Positions 7,047 to 15,087 of a DNA stretch of 23,069 bases are shown piece by piece; the stretch's first letter is position 1, and every line of letters starts with the position of its first letter. The notes beneath the pieces were generated by a model. It did no database searches, was not told the origin of the DNA, and saw only the letters and a list, made by a program, of their open reading frames with translations. The stretch comes from Pseudoruminococcus sp964385235 (lineage in GTDB: Bacteria > Bacillota > Clostridia > Oscillospirales > Acutalibacteraceae). The stretch is from contig CAYLOD010000022.1 of NCBI GenBank assembly GCA_964385235.1, forward strand, positions 1 through 23,069. Reading direction: 5' to 3'. Both the position numbers and the translations under genes were made by a program.

Positions 7047-9434
7047 TTATCCGCCGGGGACCGGTGGTTCGGGCTCAGCGTTTTCTCCGCCGTTTGCGGA
7101 AGGAGCGGACGATGGTTCCTCCGGGCTGCTTTCGGGTGATTCAGTTGACGTATTCTCCGAGGAAGAATTTTCCGAAGATGTATCCTCCGACGACGTATCC
7201 TCGGATAATGTATCGTCCGAGGACTCCGCTGACGAATCACTTTCCGCTGAACTTTCCGCAGACGGAGCACCTGAGGTGGACGGAGCGGGCGTTACGACCC
7301 TGCCGTGAGTTGACGTGCAGGCTGTCGGCATATTGTCCTCGGTATAATAGCCTTTACACGTCTTTGGACAAAGGTTCGTAGCAAGCAGTCCCGTCTCTCT
7401 GCAAAAATCAGCCTGAATGACAGAAGCGGGAAGGTCGAAGCCCTTATGCTCCTTGTTTTTAAGATATTCTTCCATTATGTCCTTCCAAAGAATATGGTTT
7501 TTGCCCTCTTCGTTTGCGTTGATAGTAGAGCGAATATCGTGTCCCTGCCAGATACCCGCAACGGCATACGGCGACGCGCCTATGAACCAGTTGTCGAATG
7601 TATTGTCAGTAGTACCTGTCTTTCCTATAATATCCCAGCCATTTATTTTAGCGCGGTAGCCGAGTCCCTCGTCATCGTTGACGACCTGATAAAGCAGCCT
7701 GTTGATTATGCCTGCCGTTTCCTCGCTTACCGACTTTACGGAAACTCTCTTGTCCCTTTGGTCAAGGATAATGTTATTATCCTGATCCGTAACATAATAG
7801 TATGTGTACGGTTCGTAATATGTTCCTCCGTTGCAGAAAGCAGCATATGCCGCGGTCATTTCTCTTACCGACGCTCCGCCATGTACACCGCCCATGGACA
7901 TTGCCACCAGGTTTTTGGAATCCTCATCTTTGTCGAGATGCGAAAGACCGAACTTATTTGTAACATATGAATAGCTTTTTTGCATACCGACACGATTAAG
8001 GAGATCGACTGTAGCGGCGTTCGACGATATTTCAAGGGCGGTCATAACGGTAATGTTCCCCCTGTAGCCCTCGTACCAGTTGTTCGGTCCGGAAACGGAA
8101 TTTCCGTTCTCGTCATAGCTCCAGTCGGCTATTGCCCTGTCGGACAGCAGCGAGGAGAAGTTTATCAGCTTATCCTCAAGAGCCGGCGCGTAAACCGAAA
8201 GCGGCTTGATGGTGGATCCGGGCTGCAGATAAGCGCCGTTTGCTCTGTCAAAAAGCAACAGACCGCTTTTCTCCTTACGGCTGCCCACAGTCGCGAGAAC
8301 TCTGCCGTCCATGCCCATCATAATATATCCGCACTCAAGTTTTTTGTCCTCGGGCGTTTTCCACTCAAGAATCTTTTTCTGAGCGATACTCTGTGCGGTG
8401 GGATCCATCGCGGAATAGATCTTAAGCCCCTCGGTATACAGCTTTCTCTCGGCTTCGCTTTCGCTTATGTTAAGCGCATTTTGCAGATGCTCGGAAACTT
8501 CTCTGAAAATCATATCATTGTACCAGCTCTGTGTTCCGAGGTCGTCGTCGTCATCGTCATAGGTATATCCGACAAAAGTCATCGTTTCGGATTCCTTCAT
8601 AGCCGTGTCATATTCATATTCATTGATCATGCCCTGATCATACATCTCATATATAACAGTTTCACGCCGTTCCTTGTTGTTTTCGGGATAGGAAAGAGGC
8701 GTGTAGACGGCGGGGTTCTGCGTTATTCCCGCGATGGCGGCGCACTCCGCTATAGAGCATTCGCTTATATCCTTGTCAAAGTAAAGATTAGCCGCTGCCT
8801 GAACGCCCTTGCAGCCGCTGCCGAAGTTTACTATATTAAGGTAAGCCTCGAGGATCTCCTCCTTGGTGTACTGCTTTTCAATGTCAAGCGCGTGAAGGAT
8901 CTCCTTTATCTTTCGGTTAAGGCTCACATCATCGTTTTCGGTGACGTTTTTGACGAGCTGCTGAGTGATCGTCGAGCCGCCGTACTCGTCCTGACCTGTT
9001 ATAAGGTTGAGCACAGCCCCCGTCGTTCTGACCCAGTCTACGCCCTTGTGCTTAAGGAAGCGCTTATCTTCGATCGAGATAACAGCGTCCGTCATCGCCT
9101 TCGGTATATTGTTGTAATCTACCCAGACACGGTTTTCGGCATTGTACAGATTCTGGTCAAGCGTTACCGTTCCGTCATCGTTAGTTACATAGATACTGCT
9201 TGTCAGGTTTTTCTTGGCGTTTCTCAGGTCAAGACTGAACGGCTCGTTCGCAACATCTATGATATAAAGTATAACAGAAACAGCAACTATCACTCCGGTA
9301 ATGACACTAACAAGGAGCGTTGTCAGAAGTATTCGCTTGACTATCCCCCAAAGTTTAGACAATGCGGGGTGACTTTCCGTCCTTATCTGTATGCCGCCCT
9401 CATCCGAATAATTGCTTATGTCGGTGTTTTTCAT
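7047..9434 (-). CDS. Class A penicillin-binding protein (transglycosylase/transpeptidase, PBP1A family)
   Basis: This bifunctional enzyme polymerises and cross-links peptidoglycan outside the membrane. The 795 residues hold a short cytoplasmic tail, one membrane anchor (about 34-60), and a GT51 transglycosylase domain with the catalytic Glu in ISIEDKRF (E122) and GGSTITQQLVKN (152-163). The transpeptidase domain has its three motifs in order: SxxK as STIK (407-410), SxN as SSN (470-472) and KTGT (605-608). A Cys-containing module (C678, C689, C693, C706) and a low-complexity Ser/Glu/Asp/Pro tail (about 715-795) follow. Six Asp in a row (293-298) sit in the linker between the two catalytic domains. 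It has an extended -10 promoter about 130 bases upstream and precedes hom and lysC by a short gap. Confidence 0.95.
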   Translation of the reverse strand: MKNTDISNYSDEGGIQIRTESHPALSKLWGIVKRILLTTLLVSVITGVIVAVSVILYIIDVANEPFSLDLRNAKKNLTSSIYVTNDDGTVTLDQNLYNAENRVWVDYNNIPKAMTDAVISIEDKRFLKHKGVDWVRTTGAVLNLITGQDEYGGSTITQQLVKNVTENDDVSLNRKIKEILHALDIEKQYTKEEILEAYLNIVNFGSGCKGVQAAANLYFDKDISECSIAECAAIAGITQNPAVYTPLSYPENNKERRETVIYEMYDQGMINEYEYDTAMKESETMTFVGYTYDDDDDDLGTQSWYNDMIFREVSEHLQNALNISESEAERKLYTEGLKIYSAMDPTAQSIAQKKILEWKTPEDKKLECGYIMMGMDGRVLATVGSRKEKSGLLLFDRANGAYLQPGSTIKPLSVYAPALEDKLINFSSLLSDRAIADWSYDENGNSVSGPNNWYEGYRGNITVMTALEISSNAATVDLLNRVGMQKSYSYVTNKFGLSHLDKDEDSKNLVAMSMGGVHGGASVREMTAAYAAFCNGGTYYEPYTYYYVTDQDNNIILDQRDKRVSVKSVSEETAGIINRLLYQVVNDDEGLGYRAKINGWDIIGKTGTTDNTFDNWFIGASPYAVAGIWQGHDIRSTINANEEGKNHILWKDIMEEYLKNKEHKGFDLPASVIQADFCRETGLLATNLCPKTCKGYYTEDNMPTACTSTHGRVVTPAPSTSGAPSAESSAESDSSAESSDDTLSEDTSSEDTSSENSSSENTSTESPESSPEEPSSAPSANGGENAEPEPPVPGG
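7140..7214 (-). repeat. 15-bp coding repeats in the penicillin-binding protein tail
   Basis: Residues 741-765 form five degenerate five-residue units: DTLSE, DTSSE, DTSSE, NSSSE, NTSTE. The matching DNA has a 15-bp period, for example around GTATCCTCCGACGAC and GTATCCTCGGATAAT on the plus strand. The acidic, Ser-rich tail is probably disordered and lies in the wall. Confidence 0.6.
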
Positions 9435-9740
9435 CCGCGATACCTTGCCTTTCCCAAAATTAAGCCTTTAAAGCTTAATATTTTACATTCAACAAATAAT
9501 CCTGCAAATAATCCTATAAAATATCGGATTTCACTGTTTCCTTTAAGTATTAAACCACTATCTTTAGTATTATACCATAAATTCAAAAAAATGGAACGAA
9601 AAATTGAAAAATTAAAAATATATTATCTATTTGACTAAATTTCAAAAAAATTTTATTGCTTTTGACGAATAAGAAAACGTATTTACGGCAAAATTATTAT
9701 ATATAAAGAATCAAAACAATTTAAAAAGGGGTGCTTATAA
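9435..9740. other. Divergent intergenic region between the penicillin-binding protein and the BofC-like gene
   Basis: This AT-rich gap of 306 bases holds no gene. For the leftward gene it contains an extended -10 promoter (9569-9577), an 11-base direct repeat CAAATAATCCT (9493-9503 and 9505-9515), and a small hairpin ATTAAGC/GCTTAAT (9459-9465 and 9473-9479) that falls in the untranslated leader. For the rightward gene only the ribosome binding site AAGGGGTG is clear; TTGACT (9631) and TTGACG (9662) resemble -35 boxes but have no good -10 at the right distance. Confidence 0.5.
9569..9577 (-). promoter_or_regulatory. Promoter (extended -10) of the penicillin-binding protein gene
   Basis: On the minus strand the sequence reads TGGTATAAT (9577-9569), a full extended -10 element. 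The -35 region (TTCCAT, 9596-9591) is weak, as is common with extended -10 promoters. The leader to the ATG at 9434 would be about 125-130 bases. Confidence 0.55.
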
Positions 9741-10097
9741 ATGAAAAAACTTATAGGAGTGACGGGAAGCTTTTTAATACTTTGTCTTCTCATAAACGGT
9801 GTGCTTATTCCCTCTCTGCCGAACGTAAAAGCTGAGGAAAAAACCTATACACGCTCTATCGTTTCAAGCACGGAACCGAGCTCGGAGGCTCAGCCGTCAA
9901 GTACAGAGGTATCATATACGCTGAAGGGCTACAAGGGCAAAATCGCGGTGTTTAAATCAGACTCTGAAACTCCGGTAAAGGTAACGGACACCGAGCTGTC
10001 AAAGCTCCCAAAGGAGGATCAGGAAAGCCTTATCCATGGAATAGAGGTAAAGGACAGGCTGGAGCTTGAACGGCTTCTCGAGGATTACTGCAGCTGA
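9741..10097 (+). CDS. Small secreted protein with BofC C-terminal-like domain
   Basis: The 118-residue protein starts with a signal peptide or membrane anchor (LIGVTGSFLILCLLINGVLI), followed by a Ser/Glu-rich linker (about 38-56). Residues about 57-118 closely resemble the C-terminal domain of BofC: KGYKGKIAVFKSD, LPKEDQESLIHGIEV and LERLLEDYCS. In Bacillus, BofC is a forespore intermembrane protein that restrains the SpoIVB checkpoint before SigK activation. The N-terminal BofC domain is missing here, so an equal role is uncertain; similar short proteins occur widely in Clostridia. The start is supported by AAGGGGTG. It stands between the divergent penicillin-binding protein gene and the fab operon. 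No clear terminator separates it from fabH. Confidence 0.6.
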   Translation: MKKLIGVTGSFLILCLLINGVLIPSLPNVKAEEKTYTRSIVSSTEPSSEAQPSSTEVSYTLKGYKGKIAVFKSDSETPVKVTDTELSKLPKEDQESLIHGIEVKDRLELERLLEDYCS

Positions 10098-10152
10098 TTT
10101 CAGGGTGTAATTCCGGAATTTTTTCTTCGATCCAAAAAAAAATTTAAATTTC

Positions 10153-10181
10153 TTGACAAAACATTTAATATATATTAAAAT
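10153..10181 (+). promoter_or_regulatory. Promoter of the fab/acc operon
   Basis: TTGACA (10153-10158) and TAAAAT (10176-10181) are spaced by exactly 17 bases, a near-consensus housekeeping promoter. Transcription would start near 10188, leaving a leader of about 125 bases to fabH. The leader contains a small hairpin GCTGT/ACAGC (10211-10223) but no recognisable riboswitch. Confidence 0.75.
10164..10179. promoter_or_regulatory. 16-bp perfect palindrome over the fab -10 box (candidate operator)
   Basis: TTTAATATATATTAAA is a perfect inverted repeat that fills most of the promoter spacer and the first four bases of the -10. A dimeric repressor bound here would block transcription. Fatty-acid operons of Firmicutes are controlled by FapR or the MarR-type FabT, but this sequence does not match a site I can assign, and neither regulator is encoded in the window. 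A/T-only palindromes also arise by chance. Confidence 0.45.
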
Positions 10182-10314
10182 TGAAGTTGCATAATTTGCC
10201 AAAGAAGATAGCTGTTTTACAGCATTTTCCGACGCGAAGATTTTCCTTGGATTTCGACGATATTCGCCGGAATATTTTCTATTTTTATCATTATTTAGCG
10301 GAGGAAAATATTTT

Positions 10315-11274
10315 ATGAGCTTTAGCATTCTCGGAACAGGCAAGGCTGTACCCGAATACGTTCTAACGAACGATGAGCTTTCTGCTCTTGTAGATACTAA
10401 CGACGAATGGATCCGCACCAGAACAGGCATTGAGGAACGCAGGATATGCAGGGGAGAAACAATTACCGAGCTGTGCGTCAGAGCCGCAACCGAGGCTCTT
10501 GAGGATGCGGGCGTCACCGCTGATCAGCTGGATCTTATCATATGCTCCACTATGCGCGGCGAGAATCTCACCCCGTCACAGGGCTGCATGATACAGAAGG
10601 AACTCGGCGCGACCTGCCCCGCGTTTGACGTCAACGCCGCCTGTTCGGGCTTTATATATTCTCTCGACATAGCCGACGGATACTTTGCTATGAAAAAAGC
10701 AAAGCACATACTTATCGTATCTATGGACAACCTCTCCAATATTACCAACTGGAAGGATCGCTCAACATGCGTTCTTTTCGGCGACGGGGGCGCTTCCGTT
10801 GTTTTAGGCGAGGGCGACGACCTGCTTTCCATAAACATAACGGCGCACGGCAACGACGAGGTTCTGTGTATCCCTCACGGGGAGAACTCCTCTCCGTTCT
10901 ATGAGCATGAGGCAAGGCCCGCGCTGCTTCAGATGACGGGCAATGAGGTCTACAAGTTCGCCGTCAACGCTATGCCTGCCGGTATCAAGAAAGCGGCCGG
11001 CGACGCGGGAATCGAGCTGAGTGATATTGACCTTGTCATTCCTCATCAGGCAAATATAAGGATCATCAACACCGCCGCGACAAAGCTTGCTATTCCGAGA
11101 GAAAAATTCTTCTGCAATATCAACCGCTACGGCAACACTTCATCGGGAAGCGTTCCGATGGCTCTGCATGAGGCGAGCAGATCCGGCGTCCTGAAGAAAG
11201 GCGACATTGTCGCGATGTGTGCTTTTGGCGGCGGTCTTACGACAGGGAGCTGTATAATTCGCTGGAACAAATAA
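10315..11274 (+). CDS. fabH: 3-oxoacyl-ACP synthase III (FabH)
   Basis: FabH starts fatty-acid synthesis by condensing acetyl-CoA or a branched acyl-CoA with malonyl-ACP. The 319 residues are standard for the family. The catalytic triad is present: C110 in NAACSGF, H244 in IPHQANIRI and N274 in NRYGNTSS. The Gly-rich FGGGLTTG closes the fold near the C-terminus. GCGGAGG lies about ten bases before the ATG. It is the first gene of the fab/acc operon, and only 93 bases separate it from fabD, so there is no room for the acpP and fabK genes that often follow fabH in related bacteria. Confidence 0.96.
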   Translation: MSFSILGTGKAVPEYVLTNDELSALVDTNDEWIRTRTGIEERRICRGETITELCVRAATEALEDAGVTADQLDLIICSTMRGENLTPSQGCMIQKELGATCPAFDVNAACSGFIYSLDIADGYFAMKKAKHILIVSMDNLSNITNWKDRSTCVLFGDGGASVVLGEGDDLLSINITAHGNDEVLCIPHGENSSPFYEHEARPALLQMTGNEVYKFAVNAMPAGIKKAAGDAGIELSDIDLVIPHQANIRIINTAATKLAIPREKFFCNINRYGNTSSGSVPMALHEASRSGVLKKGDIVAMCAFGGGLTTGSCIIRWNK

Positions 11275-11367
11275 TATCCGCGCGTCCGCGCGCTTTTCAC
11301 TCGTTTTTTCGGGGCTTGGCGGATATTTCATAAATTAGCTTAATACATAAACGGAGGTCATTGTCTT

Positions 11368-12276
11368 ATGGCAAAAACGGTTTTTGTTTTTTCCGGTCAG
11401 GGCGCTCAATATCCCTCAATGGGCAGGGAGCTTTACGAATGCTCGCCCGCGGCCAAGGCTGTCTTTGATATGGCGGAGTCGCTCCGTCCCGGAACTGTCG
11501 GACAATGCTTTGAGGGCACTAAAGAGGAGCTTAACATGACGCTCAACACTCAGCCGTGTTTATTTGCTGTTGACCTTGCGGCGGCCGCCGCCGTCAAGGA
11601 GGCGGGCATAACTCCCGATTACATATCAGGCTTTTCGCTCGGAGAGATAGCTGCGGTCGCTTTCGCGGGAATCCTTTCCTATGAGGAGGCGTTCAGGCTT
11701 GTGTGCAGACGCGCGGAACTTATGAACACAGCGGCCGGGGAAAACAAGGGAGCAATGGCAGCTGTACTGAAGCTTACCGTCGATCAGGTTGAGGAGATCT
11801 GCGGAAAATATAATAACGCGTGGCCCGTAAACTACAACTGCCCCGGGCAGACTGTCGTCGCGGCGTCCGAGGACGAGATAGACGCTCTCTGCGAGGACGT
11901 CAGAGAGGCAAAGGGCAAGGCTGTAAGGTTGGCTGTCAGCGGAGCGTTCCACTCGCCGTTTATGGAGAGCGCCTCCAAGGGGCTTGCAAAATATCTCGAG
12001 GGGATTACGTTTAACGAGCCGGCAATCCCCGTTTATGCCAACTTGACGGCGCGGCCGTATTCGGGGGACTTCAGGGAACTTCTCTCGAAGCAGGTCATGA
12101 ATCCCGTCAAGTGGCAGAAAACAATAGAAAACCTCATAGCCGAGGGCGCGGATACATTTATAGAGGTCGGCGCGGGCAAAACCCTCGTCGGTTTGATAAA
12201 GAAAACAAATAAAGATGTCACCGCGTTTAACGTGGAAAATAAAGAGGGTCTTGAACAGGTCAGGGAACTCTTGTAA
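11368..12276 (+). CDS. fabD: Malonyl-CoA:ACP transacylase (FabD)
   Basis: FabD moves the malonyl group from malonyl-CoA to acyl carrier protein. The 302-residue protein begins with the family signature FVFSGQGAQYPSMG (6-19). The nucleophile S90 sits in SGFSLGE, where the usual His before Ser is Phe, a variant known among Firmicutes. The catalytic His is H195 in SGAFHSPFM, and CRRAELM supplies the substrate-binding Arg (about R114-R115). CGGAGG precedes the ATG. The gene lies between fabH and fabG in the operon; fabG starts 33 bases after its stop. Confidence 0.95.
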   Translation: MAKTVFVFSGQGAQYPSMGRELYECSPAAKAVFDMAESLRPGTVGQCFEGTKEELNMTLNTQPCLFAVDLAAAAAVKEAGITPDYISGFSLGEIAAVAFAGILSYEEAFRLVCRRAELMNTAAGENKGAMAAVLKLTVDQVEEICGKYNNAWPVNYNCPGQTVVAASEDEIDALCEDVREAKGKAVRLAVSGAFHSPFMESASKGLAKYLEGITFNEPAIPVYANLTARPYSGDFRELLSKQVMNPVKWQKTIENLIAEGADTFIEVGAGKTLVGLIKKTNKDVTAFNVENKEGLEQVRELL

Positions 12277-12309
12277 ATAATCCGAATAAACAAAGGAATG
12301 AATATTTAA

Positions 12310-13056
12310 ATGCTGGATTTAAGTAATAAAAACGCTGTCGTCACGGGCGCGTCAAGAGGAATCGGCAGGGCTGTCGCCGTCAAGCTCGCGTCGCTCGGAG
12401 CGAATGTAGCCGTTGTTTACGCCGGTAACTCCGAAAAAGCCGCTGAAACGGTTTCCGAGATAGAGGCTCTCGGGGTCAGGGCTAAGGCATACCGCTGTGA
12501 CGTATCAAACTTTGACGCGGCAAAGGAGCTGATCGCTTCGGTCATCGAGGACTTCGGCTGTGTCGATATTCTCGTCAATAACGCGGGGATCGTCAAGGAC
12601 TGTCTTGTTCTCTCTATGAAGGAGGAGGACTTTGACAGAGTTATAGACGTCAACCTCAAAGGTACGTTCAACATGATAAAGAATGTTTATCAGCATATGA
12701 TGAAGAAACGCCGTGGGAGAATCATAAATATGTCCTCTGTTGTCGGCTTAAACGGCAACGCGGGTCAGGCCAACTATGCCGCCGCCAAAGCAGGCGTCAT
12801 AGGTATGTCAAAATCGGTCGCCAGAGAGCTTGCGGCGCGCGGTATAACGGTAAACGTCGTCGCCCCCGGTTTTATAGATACCGATATGACGTCCGCTCTC
12901 AGCGACAAAAGCAAGGAGGCTATCATGGGCACTATTCCCGCCAAGAGGATAGGCACCCCGGAGGACATAGCCAACACTGTCGCGTTCCTCGCGAGTGATG
13001 AAGCTTCATATATTACCGGTGAGGTCATAAGGGTTGACGGCGGTATGGCCATGTAA
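12310..13056 (+). CDS. fabG: 3-oxoacyl-ACP reductase (FabG)
   Basis: FabG reduces 3-oxoacyl-ACP to 3-hydroxyacyl-ACP with NADPH. The 248 residues show the short-chain dehydrogenase motifs: TGASRGIG (12-19) for cofactor binding, NNAG (90-93), catalytic S143, Y156 and K160 (YAAAKAG), and VNVVAPGFIDTDM near the substrate loop. The ribosome binding site AAAGGA is directly followed by ATGAATATTTAA, a three-codon mini-frame that ends immediately before the fabG ATG. The fab context identifies it against other short-chain dehydrogenases. Confidence 0.94.
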   Translation: MLDLSNKNAVVTGASRGIGRAVAVKLASLGANVAVVYAGNSEKAAETVSEIEALGVRAKAYRCDVSNFDAAKELIASVIEDFGCVDILVNNAGIVKDCLVLSMKEEDFDRVIDVNLKGTFNMIKNVYQHMMKKRRGRIINMSSVVGLNGNAGQANYAAAKAGVIGMSKSVARELAARGITVNVVAPGFIDTDMTSALSDKSKEAIMGTIPAKRIGTPEDIANTVAFLASDEASYITGEVIRVDGGMAM

Positions 13057-13143
13057 GTATTGATAACGTTATAATATTAGGAGTAAAATTGTTGTATGAT
13101 ATATTCGGGCATTTAACCGCTCGGGTAGAAAGGAATATTTATT

Positions 13144-14364
13144 ATGAGAAGAGTTGTTATTACCGGAATAGGCGCAATAACCCCGGTCGGAAACGATATT
13201 GACACAATGTGGGATTCGCTTGTAAACGGTAAATCGGGCATCGACTATATCAAGAGCTTTGATACGGAAAAGCTCAAGGTAAAGATAGCCGCCGAGGTCA
13301 AGGACTTTGACGCGGAAAAGTATATTGAAAAGAAAGATCTGAGGAAAACCGACCTCTACTGCCAATATGCTATCGCGGCCGCCGTACAGGCTGTTGAGGA
13401 CAGCGGAATAATCGGAACCGTTGACAGCGACAGGTTCGGCGTATATGTCGGCTCGGGTACGGGCGGTATGCACACATTTTACGCTCAGTGCGAAAACATG
13501 ATTGCCGATAAGAAAATTTCTCCGTTTTTCGTTCCGATGATGATAGGGAATATGGCGGCGGGTCTGATAGCTATCCGCTTCAAGGCCAAGGGTCCGTGCC
13601 TGCCTGTTGTCACCGCCTGTGCAACCTCAACTCACGCTGTGGGAGAGGCGTTCCACGCGATAAAGGACGGATATGCCGACGCTATTATATCGGGCGGCGC
13701 CGAAGCGGCTGTCATACCTCTCGCTATCGCGGGCTTCTCAAGCTGTATGGCCCTGTCTACAAGGAACGACCCCAAATCCTCCTCCATACCCTTTGACAAA
13801 AGGCGCGACGGCTTTGTTATGGGAGAGGGCGCGGGCGTCCTCATTCTTGAGGAATATGAGCACGCTGTTGCCCGCGGAGCAAAGATTTACGCGGAGATAG
13901 CGGGATATGGGAATACCTGCGACGCTTACCACGTTACAGCGCCCGATCCGGAAGCGGCAGGCGCGGCGCGCTGTATAGAGATCGCTATGAAAGAGGCGGG
14001 CTTTACGGACGACGACGTTCTTTATATCAATGCGCACGGTACAAGTACGCCGGCCAACGATAAAACAGAAACGGCAGCTTTTAAAAAGGCCTTGGGACAA
14101 AAGGCATATGACGCGTATATCAGCTCATCAAAATCCATGACAGGTCATATGCTCGGCGCGACTGGCGCGGTCGAGGCTATCATAGCAACACTCGCCCTTA
14201 AAAACGGAATAGTTCCGCCGACAGTAGGTCTTGAGGAACCCGACCCCGAATGCGACCTGAACTATGTGCCGAACAAGGCTGTAAAAGCGCCGCTGACGTT
14301 TGCGGCTTCGACAACGTTCGGCTTCGGCGGTCACAACGCCTGCATAGCAATAAAAAAAATATAG
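13144..14364 (+). CDS. fabF: 3-oxoacyl-ACP synthase II (FabF)
   Basis: FabF extends acyl-ACP by condensation with malonyl-ACP. The 406-residue protein has the KAS II active site: C159 in VTACATSTHAVGEAF, H298 in NAHGTSTPAND, K330 in SSKSMTGH and H335 in TGHMLGATGA. The C-terminal FGFGGHNA is typical. The ribosome binding site is AGAAAGGA. With FabH, FabG and FabZ it forms the elongation set, and no second KAS gene (fabB) is present. A 160-base gap to accB contains TATAAT at 14467-14472 without a good -35. Confidence 0.95.
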   Translation: MRRVVITGIGAITPVGNDIDTMWDSLVNGKSGIDYIKSFDTEKLKVKIAAEVKDFDAEKYIEKKDLRKTDLYCQYAIAAAVQAVEDSGIIGTVDSDRFGVYVGSGTGGMHTFYAQCENMIADKKISPFFVPMMIGNMAAGLIAIRFKAKGPCLPVVTACATSTHAVGEAFHAIKDGYADAIISGGAEAAVIPLAIAGFSSCMALSTRNDPKSSSIPFDKRRDGFVMGEGAGVLILEEYEHAVARGAKIYAEIAGYGNTCDAYHVTAPDPEAAGAARCIEIAMKEAGFTDDDVLYINAHGTSTPANDKTETAAFKKALGQKAYDAYISSSKSMTGHMLGATGAVEAIIATLALKNGIVPPTVGLEEPDPECDLNYVPNKAVKAPLTFAASTTFGFGGHNACIAIKKI

Positions 14365-14524
14365 CTTCCGCGTTGAATGGCGGGGTTCTAATTGAAGAAA
14401 ATCCGCATAAACGCATACGGACGCCATGACTGCATTCGCGCCGCGATGCCGCGATTATGTGTTTTATATAATTTAATGTATTTTTAATCGATTTTATCGG
14501 TGTTGAAAGGAATGAATATCGACA

Positions 14525-14995
14525 ATGCCAATTTTTAATGTTGAAGAGATTAAAGAACTTTTGACCGCTTTTAACGCATCAAAGGCAACTGAACTTGAAA
14601 TAAGAGGTCTTGACGGCGAACGCCTGACATTTAAGCAGAACACAGGCGCCGTTTTGAACGCGGACGAGCCATGCCATAGCGAGGAAACATCACAAGCCGC
14701 CGTTTCTACTGTACCGCAGGCTGTTTTAAACGATATGCCCGCAAGCGAACCCGTCATAGAGGGAACTCCCGTAAATTCACCTATGGTCGGCGTATTTTAC
14801 GCAGCGTCCGCTCCCGGAGCGGAGCCGTATGTCAGTGTAGGCGCAAGGGTACATAAGGGCGATGTTCTTTGCCTTATCGAGGCGATGAAGCTCATGAACG
14901 AAGTCACCGCGGACATGGACGGAGAAATCGTCGAAATCTGCGTAGAAAACGGGCAGGTCGTCGAATACGGTCAGCCGTTGTTTATGATAAAATAA
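14525..14995 (+). CDS. accB: Biotin carboxyl carrier protein of acetyl-CoA carboxylase (AccB)
   Basis: AccB carries the biotin that shuttles carboxyl groups from AccC to AccDA. The 156 residues comprise an N-terminal segment (1-35), a variable Ala/Pro-containing linker (about 40-80) and the biotinyl domain (82-156). The biotin attachment site is K122 in IEAMKLMNEV, and the domain ends with GQPLFMIK. The start follows AAAGGA by 13 bases, somewhat longer than ideal. It stands between fabF and fabZ, a common order in Clostridia. Confidence 0.94.
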   Translation: MPIFNVEEIKELLTAFNASKATELEIRGLDGERLTFKQNTGAVLNADEPCHSEETSQAAVSTVPQAVLNDMPASEPVIEGTPVNSPMVGVFYAASAPGAEPYVSVGARVHKGDVLCLIEAMKLMNEVTADMDGEIVEICVENGQVVEYGQPLFMIK

Positions 14996-15087
14996 AATAC
15001 CGATAACGGGGTTTGGAGGATCACTGTTCAGAAAGCATGGGCAAAATCCTTCAAGCTTTGTTTTGTCTGCGAAAGGAATGGATAGAC

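Noticed and set aside
6995..7270. An Arg-rich 92-residue N-terminal extension of homoserine dehydrogenase
   Set aside because: It is out of frame with, and lies within, the tail of the penicillin-binding protein gene. The ribosome binding site and the Rossmann motif place the start at 6994.
7980..9638. A 552-codon plus-strand open frame opposite the penicillin-binding protein gene
   Set aside because: It is the shadow of a gene with all catalytic motifs on the other strand and has no start signal of its own.
10106..10130. AATTCCGGAATT followed by T as a terminator before the fab promoter
   Set aside because: The palindrome leaves no room for a loop beyond a four-base stem of A/T pairs, so it is unlikely to terminate transcription.
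11635..11640. Phe in place of His before the active-site Ser of FabD (GFSLG) as a lost motif
   Set aside because: This form occurs in other Firmicute FabD proteins, and the catalytic Ser and His are both present.
13064..13077. The 14-mer TAACGTTATAATAT, also at 20939-20952, as a shared promoter element
   Set aside because: Both copies contain TATAAT but neither has a -35 at a workable distance, and the flanking bases differ; chance in AT-rich spacers is likely.
15013..15087. An upstream TTG start for FabZ
   Set aside because: It adds 25 residues with no family counterpart; the TTG at 15088 has the better spacing and gives the usual N-terminus.
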